Source of the DNA: RAM1 sp041905405
GTDB taxonomy: Bacteria; Pseudomonadota; Gammaproteobacteria; Burkholderiales; Burkholderiaceae_C
Assembly (NCBI GenBank): GCA_041905405.1
Contig: JAYRLC010000005.1
Location: 1 to 64,000, forward strand
Direction of reading: 5' to 3'
DNA length: 64,000 nt
Shown: positions 1 to 9,414 of the stretch, one piece after another
Position numbering within the stretch: the first letter of the stretch is position 1
How the letters are laid out: each line of letters begins with the position of its first letter
Translations under genes and position numbers: made by a program
Notes under the pieces: model-generated
Databases searched by the model: none
What the model was told of the DNA's origin: nothing
The model's input: only the letters and a program-made list of their open reading frames with translations

Positions 1-832
<832 letters not shown>

Positions 833-1057
833 TCTTGATTTTTTGCTTCTTTCGAAGCCACTCATTTGGAATCAACAAGGAATTGATTTCTCAATTTCCT
901 GTTTCTTACTTATGAGCGTTTAAAGTGCATTTGCACTTCGTTCCGAAGAACTTGGCAATCGCCTTCAAACGCCCACGCTTATCGGCTGTATATTTTTAAC
1001 GAACCCCGCAGAACTCATCGTTTTGCGTCTTGCTTGCTGCGATCAGCGAAGCCTTGA
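833..1057 (-). other. rrn leader between promoter P1 and 16S rRNA
   Basis: This stretch is AT-richer than the rest of the window and has no plausible gene on either strand. It is the transcribed leader of the rRNA operon, running right to left. It holds a boxA-like element and short self-complementary stretches next to the 16S 5' end (for example GCTTCGAAAGAAGC near 845-858) that could form part of the RNase III processing stem. The partner strand of that stem would be downstream of 16S, outside the window. Confidence 0.7.
918..929 (-). promoter_or_regulatory. boxA-like rRNA antitermination element
   Basis: The minus strand reads TGCACTTTAAAC, close to the bacterial boxA consensus TGCTCTTTAACA. 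It lies about 90 nt upstream of the 16S 5' end in the leader, where NusB/NusE load in known rrn operons. The assignment rests on motif and position only. Confidence 0.6.
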
Positions 1058-1087
1058 ATTATGACATGTTTTTGAAAGACCTGTCAA
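1058..1087 (-). promoter_or_regulatory. rrn promoter P1 (proximal)
   Basis: On the minus strand TTGACA (1087-1082) is followed after 18 nt by CATAAT (1063-1058). Immediately after the -10 comes TCAAGGCTTCGCTGA, a version of a block that also follows the three other promoters upstream. It is the closest promoter to the 16S gene, about 225 nt away. Confidence 0.75.
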
Positions 1088-1148
1088 TCTTTAGGGTTTC
1101 TACTAATTTGCATTTGCTGTCGCATTTGCTTATTTAGCAGAGCCTCGA

Positions 1149-1178
1149 ATTATACATCGTTTCTTGCGATCCGATCAA
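1149..1178 (-). promoter_or_regulatory. rrn promoter P2
   Basis: Minus strand TTGATC (1178-1173), 18 nt spacer, perfect TATAAT (1154-1149), then TCGAGGCTCTGCTAAA. The -10 lies 91 bp upstream of the P1 -10. Confidence 0.75.
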
Positions 1179-1236
1179 TTTTCGATTCCCTTTCTGCGTC
1201 TTCGTTGCTTTCGCTTCGTTTTCAGCAGAGCCTTGA

Positions 1237-1266
1237 ATTCTATACCGGATTTTTCACATCCGTCAA
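1237..1266 (-). promoter_or_regulatory. rrn promoter P3
   Basis: Minus strand TTGACG (1266-1261) and, 18 nt downstream, TAGAAT (1242-1237). TATAGA at 1244-1239 with a 16-nt spacer is an alternative reading. It is followed by TCAAGGCTCTGCTGAAA, the same downstream block as in P2 and P4. Confidence 0.7.
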
Positions 1267-1345
1267 AGTTTTCAAAACTTTTCTTTGCCTCACTTCGCTT
1301 TCGCGTTTTGGTGTTTTTGAAGCACCGTGTTCAGCAGAGCCTTCG

Positions 1346-1374
1346 ACTATAGCACGGTTTTCGCGCATGCCCAA
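1346..1374 (-). promoter_or_regulatory. rrn promoter P4 (distal)
   Basis: Minus strand TTGGGC (1374-1369), 17 nt spacer, TATAGT (1351-1346), then CGAAGGCTCTGCTGAA. The -35 lies 2 bp beyond the stop codon of the upstream iorB gene, so rrn transcription initiates immediately behind it. Confidence 0.65.
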
Positions 1375-1376
1375 TC

Positions 1377-3650
1377 TCAGTTCTCATGCAGCAGAGGAAG
1401 GGCTCGATGTCGTGTCCCTGTCAGGGCGAAGAGCGCATTGGCCACCGCGGGCGCCACTGGGGGCACACCCGGTTCTCCAACACCCGCAGGGGGACGCTGG
1501 CTGGGAACAATCCATGTCCGCACCGTCGGGGCATCGGCCAGCCCGACAAGCGGAAAGGCAGCGAATCCGGATTGCTGCACGACACCGCCATGAATGTCGA
1601 TTCGCCCGTTCAGTGCAGCGCTCAGGCCGAAGATCACCGCGCCTTCCATTTGCTGCGCGACGATGCCCGGGTTGACGACGGTTCCACAGTCAATGGCGCA
1701 AACGACGCCATGTACCCGCAACCTGCCGGACGACAGGGACACTTCGGCCACCTGCGCGACGATGGAGCCGAAAGACTCATGCAAGGCAATGCCCCTCGCG
1801 CGCGCCGCAGGCAGCGGCTTGCCCCAGCCAGCCCGGGAGGCTGCGAGCTCCAGGACGGCAAGGTGGCGCGGCGCGTTCGCCAGCAGGCCGCGCCTGAATT
1901 CGAAAGGGTCGCGCCCCACGGCAAATGCGACTTCGTCCATGAACCCTTCACTGAAGAACGCGTTGTGCGAATGCCCTACCGAGCGCCAGTAGCCCACCGG
2001 GATGCCTACACGGGTCGCAGCGTGGCTGATGTGCTGGTGCGGTATTCCGTAGGGCAGGCCGAAGAGGCCTTCTGAAGTCGTCTTGTCGGGCAAGTCCACG
2101 CGGCCCGTCAGCGCGGGAAGGTTGCGCCCCAGCCATCGCGGCGTGATCGCATCGCCCGCCGATTTGATGCGCAGTCCCGTCATCTGGCCTTGCGCATCGA
2201 TGCTGGCGATCAATCGGGCCGCCTGCATGGGCCGGTAGAAGTCGTGTGTCATGTCTTCCTCACGCGGCCAGACAAGCTGCACGGGAGCGCCATCGCAGTC
2301 CATCGCCACGCGCACCGCCTGGGCAACGCAGTCCGTTTCCAGACGCCTGCCAAAGCCGCCGCCCAGCAACGTGACGTGCAGGGTCACGTGTTCGATGCCG
2401 ACCCCGGCCACTTGGGCCGCCACCGCGCGCGCCATCTGGGGCACCTGCGTTGGAACCCATATCTCCACGAAGCCGTTGCGGACCTGCGCGGTGCAGTTCA
2501 GCGGCTCCAGGGCCGCGTGGGCCAGGTAGGGCGCGTGGTAGGAAGCCTGAACCGTTCGCACGGCCTGCGCCTCGGCCACGGCCGCTGCGCCCTGGCTGTG
2601 GAAGACAGTTCCGTCCCGGGCGTCCAGCGCGGCATCCAGCGCACCGCGGGCCGTCCGCGTGTCCAGCGCACCGGCGGGACGCTGCTGCCATTCGACGTCC
2701 ACGGCCTGCGCACCTTGACGGGCGTGCCATGTCGTTTTGCCCACCACGGCAAAGCCCGCGGTCGATCCAGCGTAAGCCGGCAGCCGGACCAGACGCAACA
2801 CACCAGGCAAGGCCAGCGCGGCGCCCGCCCGGATTGCCCCGGGTGATCCGCCCAGCATGGGACACATGCGGGCTACCGCATGGAGCAGCCCCGGCGGCCG
2901 CACGTCCATTCCGAAGCGCGCGGAGCCATCGGTTTTGGCGGGCACGTCCAGCCGCGGCGCGGACCGGCCGATGAGGCTCCAGTTCTTGCGGTCCTTCAGT
3001 TGCACGGTGCCCGGCGGCGTTGCCGCTGCAAAACGTGCCAGTTCGGCATAGGACGCTGTTCTGCCCGACGGGTGCGAGACCACGCCATCGGCGCAGGCCA
3101 GCTCCGCCACCGGCAGGCGCCATTGCAGCGACGCCGCCCCCAGCAGGCAGGCCCGCGCCGTGGCGGCAGCCAGCCGCAGAACGTTCCATGCATCCGCAAC
3201 GGATGTGGAACCGCCCGTGGCATTGATGCCCAGTTCGCGCGCCAGCTTGCCGACCATCCAGTCGCCGGCGCGGATGCGCCAGGCGCGGTCGTGGCTTTCG
3301 GCTTGCAGCGGGTGCCAGGGCAGCGCCGCCAGTTGCAGGGCGACATTTCCGTAGATGGCATCGGCACCTGCCTGCTCCAGGCGAATGGAGGCCAGCGGTA
3401 TGTCCAGCTCCTCGGCGGCCAGCATGGACAACGCCGTGTGGACGCCCTGCCCCATTTCGCTGCGCGGCATGGCCAGGATGACGGCGCCGTCGCCGCTTAT
3501 CCTGATCCAGCCGTTGAGCGCGATATCCCCCTGCGCGGCCGCCATGGTACGTACGCTGCCCAGCCGGGAGCGTGGGGGCAGCAGGCTCCAGCCCACCACC
3601 AGCGCACCGGTGGCGCCGGCGCCAGCCAGCAACACCGCCCGGCGCTTCAA
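1377..3650 (-). CDS. iorB: Molybdopterin-binding aldehyde oxidase/xanthine dehydrogenase large subunit, IorB-like
   Basis: Large subunit of a molybdenum hydroxylase of the isoquinoline 1-oxidoreductase type, which hydroxylates N-heterocycles or oxidises aldehydes with water as oxygen source. The TTG at 3650 overlaps the iorA stop (TTGA) and gives 757 residues, near the family length. It opens with a basic patch and hydrophobic stretch (KRRAVLLAGAG, then VVGWSLL) that fits a Tat-like or membrane-anchoring leader. An in-frame ATG at 3713 lies inside iorA and is less likely. Visible motifs are PRSEMGQGVHTAL, GGGFGRRLE and, near the C-terminus, GVGEPGVPPVAPA, which carries the family's catalytic glutamate. 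No cytochrome or XdhC-type maturation gene is adjacent. The substrate cannot be inferred. Confidence 0.88.
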   Translation of the reverse strand: MKRRAVLLAGAGATGALVVGWSLLPPRSRLGSVRTMAAAQGDIALNGWIRISGDGAVILAMPRSEMGQGVHTALSMLAAEELDIPLASIRLEQAGADAIYGNVALQLAALPWHPLQAESHDRAWRIRAGDWMVGKLARELGINATGGSTSVADAWNVLRLAAATARACLLGAASLQWRLPVAELACADGVVSHPSGRTASYAELARFAAATPPGTVQLKDRKNWSLIGRSAPRLDVPAKTDGSARFGMDVRPPGLLHAVARMCPMLGGSPGAIRAGAALALPGVLRLVRLPAYAGSTAGFAVVGKTTWHARQGAQAVDVEWQQRPAGALDTRTARGALDAALDARDGTVFHSQGAAAVAEAQAVRTVQASYHAPYLAHAALEPLNCTAQVRNGFVEIWVPTQVPQMARAVAAQVAGVGIEHVTLHVTLLGGGFGRRLETDCVAQAVRVAMDCDGAPVQLVWPREEDMTHDFYRPMQAARLIASIDAQGQMTGLRIKSAGDAITPRWLGRNLPALTGRVDLPDKTTSEGLFGLPYGIPHQHISHAATRVGIPVGYWRSVGHSHNAFFSEGFMDEVAFAVGRDPFEFRRGLLANAPRHLAVLELAASRAGWGKPLPAARARGIALHESFGSIVAQVAEVSLSSGRLRVHGVVCAIDCGTVVNPGIVAQQMEGAVIFGLSAALNGRIDIHGGVVQQSGFAAFPLVGLADAPTVRTWIVPSQRPPAGVGEPGVPPVAPAVANALFALTGTRHRALPLLHEN

Positions 3651-4099
3651 GCGGCGCCCCCGGCGGCGCGATGAATGGCCGCCCGCACGCGCTGGTAGGT
3701 GCCGCAACGGCACAGGTTGGTGACGGCCGCGTCAATGTCGGCGTCGGTCGGCCGCGGCTTGCGCTCCAGCAGCGCCGCCGCGGCCATGAGCATGCCGCTT
3801 TGGCAGTAGCCGCATTGCGGCACTTGTTCCGCGATCCAGGCAGCCTGCAGCGCGTGCACCCGCCCTGGCGCGCCCAGCCCTTCGATGGTCTGGATGCGTT
3901 TGCCCGCCACGCTGGACACGGGCGTGACACAGGAGCGAACCGGTTGGCCGTCCACGCGCACGGTGCACGCGCCGCAGGCGGCCACGCCGCATCCGTATTT
4001 GGTGCCGGTCATGCCCAGCACGTCACGCAGCACCCACAGCAGGGGCATGGCGCCTTCGGCGTCAGCCCGCATGGTCTTGCCGTTGATCTGTAGTTCCAC
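3647..4099 (-). CDS. iorA: (2Fe-2S)-binding small subunit, IorA-like
   Basis: Small electron-transfer subunit partnering IorB. Starting at GTG 4099 (GGGAG six bases upstream) the protein has 150 residues, the usual IorA length. An upstream in-frame ATG would add about 48 residues of non-conserved, Arg-rich sequence. The plant-ferredoxin-type cluster ligands are C37, C42, C45 and C57 (GCGVAACGACTV). The second [2Fe-2S] domain has C96, C99, C130 and C132 (QCGYCQSG, NLCRCGTY). Its stop overlaps the iorB start by 4 bp, so the two are translationally coupled. The gene is divergent from uup with 81 bp between starts. Confidence 0.92.
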   Translation of the reverse strand: MELQINGKTMRADAEGAMPLLWVLRDVLGMTGTKYGCGVAACGACTVRVDGQPVRSCVTPVSSVAGKRIQTIEGLGAPGRVHALQAAWIAEQVPQCGYCQSGMLMAAAALLERKPRPTDADIDAAVTNLCRCGTYQRVRAAIHRAAGGAA

Positions 4100-4180
4100 G
4101 TCCAGCTCCCGGGGCCGAGGCGGCCTGCGCGGACCACTATAGAGGCTTGCGGCCCGCGCACCGGATAATCCCGCACTCCC

Positions 4181-6055
4181 ATGGCACTCATTACCCTTCT
4201 CAATGCGCAGCTCGCGTTCGGTCACGTCGCGCTGCTGGACCACACGGACATTTCCATCGAATCGGCGGAACGCGTCGGCCTGATCGGCCGCAACGGCGCC
4301 GGCAAGTCGTCACTGCTGAAGATTCTGGGCGGGCTGGAAAGGCCCGACGACGGAACGATTCAGGTCCAGCAGGGCCTGCGCGTCGCGTATGTGGCCCAGG
4401 AGCCCGTGCTGTCGCCGCAGGACCGTGTGTTCGACGCGGTGTCCGCCGGCGTTGACGGCGTGCGCGCGCTGATCGACCAGTACACGCGGGGCGAAGGCGA
4501 TCTGGATGCGCTGCAGGGCCGGATCGAGGCGCAGGATGGCTGGAACTGGGCGCAACGCGTCGAGGAGACGTTGCAGAGGCTGCACCTGGACCCCGACGCG
4601 ACCATTGCCACGCTGTCCGGCGGCACCCGCAAGCGCGTCGCGCTCGCGCAGGCGCTGGTCACGCGGCCCGACGTGCTGCTGCTGGACGAACCCACCAACC
4701 ACCTGGATCTGGATTCGATCGAATGGCTGGAGAACCTGTTGCTGGACTTCAAGGGCAGCGTCGTCACGATCACCCATGACCGCTCCTTTCTGGACCGCGT
4801 GGCCACGCGCATCGTGGAGCTGGACCGCGGCATTCTGCGTTCGTACCCCGGCAACTTCACCCAGTACCAGACGCTCAAGGAAGAGCAGCTGGCGCAGGAG
4901 GCCGTCATCAATGCGCGCGCCGACAAGCTGCTGGCGCAGGAAGAGGTCTGGGTGCGCAAGGGCGTGGAGGCGCGCCGTACGCGCGCGGTGGCGCGCATCA
5001 ACCGCCTGGAAGCGTTGCGCGCCACGCGCGCCGCACGCAGGGAGGCACTGGGCAGCGTCAAGCTGGATGTCGCCACAGGCCAGAGCAGCGGCAAGATCGT
5101 GGCGGAGCTCACCGACGTGGCCAAGTCGTTTGGCGACAGGTCCATCGTGCGCGATTTCACGGCGACCATCCTGCGCGGCGACAAGGTCGGCCTGATCGGC
5201 CCCAACGGCGCGGGCAAGACCACGCTGCTCAAGATGATTCTGGGCGAGCTGGCACCGGACAGCGGCAAGGTGCGCCAGGGCGCGAACCTGCAGGTGGCCT
5301 ATTTCGACCAGATGCGCAACGCGCTGAATCTGGACGCGACGCTGGAGGATTTCATCAGCCCCGGCAGCGAGTGGATCGAGATCGGCGCCAAGCGTCAGCA
5401 CGTGAAGAGCTACCTGGGCGACTTTCTGTTTTCGCCCGCGCGCGCCACGTCGCCCGTTCGCTCGCTCAGCGGCGGCGAGCGCAACCGGCTGCTGCTGGCG
5501 CGCCTGTTCGCCCGGCCAGCCAATGTGCTGGTGCTGGACGAGCCGACCAACGATCTGGATATCGACACGCTGGAGCTGCTGGAGGAACTGCTGCAGAACT
5601 ACGACGGCACGGTGTTTCTGGTCAGCCACGACCGCACTTTCCTGGACAACGTCGTGACCAGCACGATCGCGTTCGAGGGTGACGGGCGCTGGCGCGAGTA
5701 CGAAGGTGGCGTGCAGGACTGGCTGACCCAGTCGCGCCGTGCACAAGCCATCCGCGACGCCGCGCGCGTTGCGGCACCGGTCGCGGCTGCGCCCGCGAAG
5801 GAGTCCGCCGCGCCGCCGCCGTCTTCGCCCGCCCCCGCCAAACGCAAGCTCAGCTACAAGGAGCAGCGCGAGCTGGAAGCCTTGCCCGGCCTGATCGAAG
5901 CGCTGGAGACCGAGCAGAAGGCCATCACCGACGAGCTGGCCGACGGCAGCCTGTACAGCCGCGACGGCCAGCGCGCCGCGGCCCTGACCGTGCGCAGCGC
6001 ACAGATCGACGACGAGTTGATGGCGGCGCTGGAGCGCTGGGAAGCGCTGGGCTGA
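4181..6055 (+). CDS. uup: ABC-F family ATPase Uup
   Basis: Cytosolic duplicated-ATPase protein of the ABC-F class. Uup in E. coli acts on ribosomes and branched DNA intermediates and affects precise excision of transposons. The 624 residues contain two nucleotide-binding domains. The first has Walker A GRNGAGKSS at about 36, signature LSGGTRKR and Walker B LLLDEPTNHLD. The second has GPNGAGKTT, LSGGERNR and VLDEPTNDLD. A Pro/Ala-rich linker and a charged C-terminal coiled coil (LSYKEQRELEALPGLIEALE) distinguish Uup from other ABC-F members. No transmembrane segment is present. Confidence 0.93.
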   Translation: MALITLLNAQLAFGHVALLDHTDISIESAERVGLIGRNGAGKSSLLKILGGLERPDDGTIQVQQGLRVAYVAQEPVLSPQDRVFDAVSAGVDGVRALIDQYTRGEGDLDALQGRIEAQDGWNWAQRVEETLQRLHLDPDATIATLSGGTRKRVALAQALVTRPDVLLLDEPTNHLDLDSIEWLENLLLDFKGSVVTITHDRSFLDRVATRIVELDRGILRSYPGNFTQYQTLKEEQLAQEAVINARADKLLAQEEVWVRKGVEARRTRAVARINRLEALRATRAARREALGSVKLDVATGQSSGKIVAELTDVAKSFGDRSIVRDFTATILRGDKVGLIGPNGAGKTTLLKMILGELAPDSGKVRQGANLQVAYFDQMRNALNLDATLEDFISPGSEWIEIGAKRQHVKSYLGDFLFSPARATSPVRSLSGGERNRLLLARLFARPANVLVLDEPTNDLDIDTLELLEELLQNYDGTVFLVSHDRTFLDNVVTSTIAFEGDGRWREYEGGVQDWLTQSRRAQAIRDAARVAAPVAAAPAKESAAPPPSSPAPAKRKLSYKEQRELEALPGLIEALETEQKAITDELADGSLYSRDGQRAAALTVRSAQIDDELMAALERWEALG

Positions 6056-6171
6056 AGCGGGCTTGCGGCCGGCATTCCATCTGTAAGCATTTGTCCTTCA
6101 CGGATTGCCGGTGGCGGCTGACCCGGCCTTCACACCCGACATTGGGGTCGCGGGCTACAGTGGGCGAAACC

Positions 6172-7890
6172 ATGCCCCCACCGTTTCGAGCCCATGCCAT
6201 TCGCCCGTCGTCCGTTTGGCGCCTTGTCGCCATGATCCTGATTTCCGCATGGGCGACCGGTTGCGCAAGCCTGCCGGCCAACACGGGACGTACGCAGTCC
6301 ACTGCCTTCAACGCACCGGACAGCACGGCGCTGGGCCAGCTCGTGCAGGCACGGCGCGCGCAGGTCAATGCCCGCGCCGATTCGGCGTTTCATTTGCTGG
6401 ACAGCGTGGACTCGGCTTTTTCCAGCCGGCTCGCGCTGATCGAGAACGCGCAGCGCAGCCTGGACCTGCAGTACTACGCCGTTCATGCCGACGCCAGCAC
6501 CGAAGTGCTGCTGCAGCGCCTGCGCGACGCGGCCCGCCGGGGCGTGAAGGTGCGGCTGCTGCTGGACGACTTCAACACCGTAGGTCAGGATGCCCAGGTC
6601 CTGCTGCTGCAGTTCGAGCCCAACGTCGAAATCCGGCTGTTCAACCCGCTGACCGGCTCGCGTGCCTCGCTCGTGAGCCGCGTGCTGGGCTCGCTGCACG
6701 ACGTGTCACGTATCCAGAAGCGCATGCACAACAAGCTGTTCATTGCCGACAACGCGCTGGGCATTACGGGTGGCCGCAATCTGGGTGACGCCTATTTCGG
6801 CACGGCCGAAAAAAGCAATTTCGTCGATCTGGACGTGCTGGCCTGGGGCCGCGTCGTGCGCGACATGTCGGCCAGCTTCGACCGCTACTGGAACGATGAG
6901 CTGGCCTATCCTGTCCAGACGCTGCTGTCGCCGGACGATTTGAAGGCTTTGCGCGAGCGCGCCACTGCGCCGCCCCCCGGCAACGACCCGTCGCGCACGG
7001 GCGTTCCACCGGCGACGCCCATACCGCCGCCCGCCGCCGCGCCCGTGTCGGCGACTGCCACGGTGCTGCCCGGCGTGTCGCCCACGGCGGCTCTGACGCA
7101 GTCGCAGCACCGCCCGCCCTTGAACCTGCAGCGTGTCACGCTCACCTGGGCGCCGTCACTGCTCATGGTGGACAAGCCCGACAAGGTGGGCCCCGGCGAC
7201 GAGGAAGCCGATGCAGGCGATACCGTGGTCGATGGCCTGCTGGCCCTGATGCGCGGAGCGCGCCAGGACATCCTGATCGTTTCGCCGTACTTTGTGCCGG
7301 GCGCCGAGATGATGAAGACGTTTGCCGATGTACGCGCCCGCGGCGTGCGCATCCGCGTGCTGACCAATTCGCTGGCGTCCAACGACGCGCCGGCTGCGCA
7401 CGCGGGCTATGCACGTTACCGCCGCGACCTGCTGGCCCTGGGCATCGAGCTGTACGAGATGCGCGCCACCGAACAGACCGCCGGCGGCCTGGCTGGCTCG
7501 GGCAGCGGCAGCCGCGGCATGGGGCTGGGTTCTGGCGTGGGCGGCTCCAAGGCGGGCGCGTCGCGCGCCAGCCTGCATTCCAAGGCCGCCATCATCGACG
7601 GGCGGATCGCCATCATCGGCTCGATGAACCTGGACCTGCGCTCCAAGATCCAGAACAGCGAGGTCGCGCTCCTGATCCGCAGCGCGGCGCTGTCGCGCGA
7701 GGCCGCACGGCAGATCGAGTCCACCTTTGCCGACGGCAGCTACCGCGTCGAGCTGCGTGATGGCAAGCTGTACTGGCGCGCGCCGCCTGGCGCCAGCTAC
7801 CCCGACGCCACCGACGAGCCCGAGGCCGGCACCCGGCTGAAGCTGCTGGTCAAGGTGCTGGGGCCGCTGGCGCCCGACGAAATGCTTTGA
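6172..7890 (+). CDS. Phospholipase D family lipoprotein, cardiolipin synthase C-like
   Basis: Two HKD motifs place it in the phospholipase D superfamily: MHNKLFIADN at about residue 185 and LHSKAAIIDG at about 468. The overall arrangement resembles ClsC, which forms cardiolipin from phosphatidylglycerol and phosphatidylethanolamine. ATG 6172 gives 572 residues with an N-terminal hydrophobic stretch ending in the lipobox ATGC-AS, so it is probably a lipoprotein. An upstream in-frame ATG at 6091 would bury the signal. Two insertions are unusual: a Pro/Ala-rich stretch near residues 263-303 and a Gly/Ser-rich loop (about 438-463) just before the second HKD. Its 3' end overlaps the convergent MocR gene by 41 bp. 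Confidence 0.87.
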   Translation: MPPPFRAHAIRPSSVWRLVAMILISAWATGCASLPANTGRTQSTAFNAPDSTALGQLVQARRAQVNARADSAFHLLDSVDSAFSSRLALIENAQRSLDLQYYAVHADASTEVLLQRLRDAARRGVKVRLLLDDFNTVGQDAQVLLLQFEPNVEIRLFNPLTGSRASLVSRVLGSLHDVSRIQKRMHNKLFIADNALGITGGRNLGDAYFGTAEKSNFVDLDVLAWGRVVRDMSASFDRYWNDELAYPVQTLLSPDDLKALRERATAPPPGNDPSRTGVPPATPIPPPAAAPVSATATVLPGVSPTAALTQSQHRPPLNLQRVTLTWAPSLLMVDKPDKVGPGDEEADAGDTVVDGLLALMRGARQDILIVSPYFVPGAEMMKTFADVRARGVRIRVLTNSLASNDAPAAHAGYARYRRDLLALGIELYEMRATEQTAGGLAGSGSGSRGMGLGSGVGGSKAGASRASLHSKAAIIDGRIAIIGSMNLDLRSKIQNSEVALLIRSAALSREAARQIESTFADGSYRVELRDGKLYWRAPPGASYPDATDEPEAGTRLKLLVKVLGPLAPDEML

Positions 7891-9328
7891 CCATTTCGGC
7901 GTATTTCTTCCAGAACGTGGCGTCCTGCGCGGTCGCGAAGTTGATGCGCATCAGCGTGGACGGCTTGCGCTCGGCATGGAACAGCGCACCCGGCGCGAGC
8001 AGGTAGCCCTCGTCCAGCATGCGCTGGGCCAGCGCGTCGGTGTCCACGCCGGTGTCCACCCAGCCGAACAGGCCCGCGGGTTCGGCCGCGAATGTACAGC
8101 CGGCGTTCAAGGCCAGCTTGACCGTGCGCGCCCGGGCCGCGTCCAGCCGTGTGCGGATCCGCTCGGCATGGCGGCGCAGCTGCCCCTGTTCGATGCACAA
8201 GGCCAATGCACGCTCCAGCAACGCGGGGGTGGTGAGCGTGGCCAGCAGCTTGGTGTCCAGCAACTGCTCCACCATGGCGGGCGGCGCGGCCATGAAGCCG
8301 ATGCGCCAGTTGGGCGCAAGGATTTTGGCGAAGCCGCTCACGTAGATCGTGCGCTGCAGCCCGTCCAGCGACGTCAGGCGCGTGGCGTGGTCGGGCGCGA
8401 TGTGGCTGTAGGTGTCGTCCTCGACGATGTGGAAATTGTGCTGGTTAGCCAGCTGCAGCACGCGATGCGCGCTGCCGGGCGTGAGGCAATAGCCCGTGGG
8501 GTTGTGGAAGACGCTCACGCTCACGTACAGCTTGGGCTTGTGCACTTCGCAGTAGCGCGCCATCACGTCCAGATCGGGGCCGTCGGCCCGGCGCGGCACC
8601 GGCAGGATGTGCATGCCCAGGGCGGCCAGGCGCGCGAATTCAACAGCCCAGCCCGGCTCCTCGACCATCACCGGGTCGCCGGGCCGCAGCAGCGTGCGGC
8701 TCACGATGTCCAGCGCATGCGTGGCGCCCACGGTGGTGATGATGTGCTCCGGCGTCGTGTGCACGTTCAGCGTGGCCAGCTTCTGTGCGAGCACGCGGCG
8801 CAGCGTGCCGTCGCCCAGCGGCTCGCCGTATTGCAATGAAAAGTCCTGCAGCGCCTTCGTGCCCGTCACCTTGCGCACAGCCGCTGGCATGAAGGTGGAT
8901 TCCAGCCAGTCGGGCGGGAACACGCCCATGCCGGGCTGCGGCTTGTTGCTGACTTTGTGGAACATGCCGCGGATGAGCGCGGTGGCGTTCACCGGCCGGG
9001 CCACGCGCGCCATGCCGCGCGTGGTGAACCAATGCGCGGTACTCCAGTTGGGGTCGGGCACATCGTCCTGCGCCAGTTCGATGGCAGCGCGGGCAGGCAT
9101 GGCTTCACGAACGAAGAATCCACGGTTCTTGCGCGCTTCGATCAGCCCCTGGGCCAGCAGCTGGTCGTATGCCGCGACGACCGTGGAAGGACTTACGCTG
9201 TGCTGTTGGGCGCACTGCCGTACGGAAGGCAGTCGCGCGCCCGGTGCCAGCAAACGGTTGCGGATTCGTTCGCCAAAGCGCCCTGCCAGTTGGTCGGTCA
9301 GGGATTGAGCAGAGGTTTTCATCAGCAT
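7850..9328 (-). CDS. MocR/GntR-type PLP-dependent transcriptional regulator
   Basis: 492 residues: an N-terminal GntR-type winged helix (about 1-75, LPSVRQCAQQHSVSPSTVVA) joined to a fold-type I aminotransferase domain. The PLP lysine lies in VSGFAKILAPN at about residue 332. MocR regulators use PLP or its amino-acid adduct as effector and often control transporters and PLP metabolism. ATG 9328 or the second ATG at 9322 could start it. It points away from the FN3 gene. An inverted repeat resembling MocR-type sites lies about 1.1 kb away, in front of the LysE/EamA operon, which is a plausible target (inference). Confidence 0.9.
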   Translation of the reverse strand: MLMKTSAQSLTDQLAGRFGERIRNRLLAPGARLPSVRQCAQQHSVSPSTVVAAYDQLLAQGLIEARKNRGFFVREAMPARAAIELAQDDVPDPNWSTAHWFTTRGMARVARPVNATALIRGMFHKVSNKPQPGMGVFPPDWLESTFMPAAVRKVTGTKALQDFSLQYGEPLGDGTLRRVLAQKLATLNVHTTPEHIITTVGATHALDIVSRTLLRPGDPVMVEEPGWAVEFARLAALGMHILPVPRRADGPDLDVMARYCEVHKPKLYVSVSVFHNPTGYCLTPGSAHRVLQLANQHNFHIVEDDTYSHIAPDHATRLTSLDGLQRTIYVSGFAKILAPNWRIGFMAAPPAMVEQLLDTKLLATLTTPALLERALALCIEQGQLRRHAERIRTRLDAARARTVKLALNAGCTFAAEPAGLFGWVDTGVDTDALAQRMLDEGYLLAPGALFHAERKPSTLMRINFATAQDATFWKKYAEMVKAFRRAPAAPAP

Positions 9329-9414
9329 GGTTGCTTACCCCATACCTTCGAATAGTAGGTAAACGGTGTTCCCACAGAAATACTGAGAGTCCATCCACTT
9401 ACAGATTTTTTTTT

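Noticed and set aside
1205..1675. Open frames on the plus strand across the rrn leader and the end of iorB
   Set aside because: They cover the promoters and the antisense strand of a well-supported gene, have no ribosome site and show no recognisable domain.
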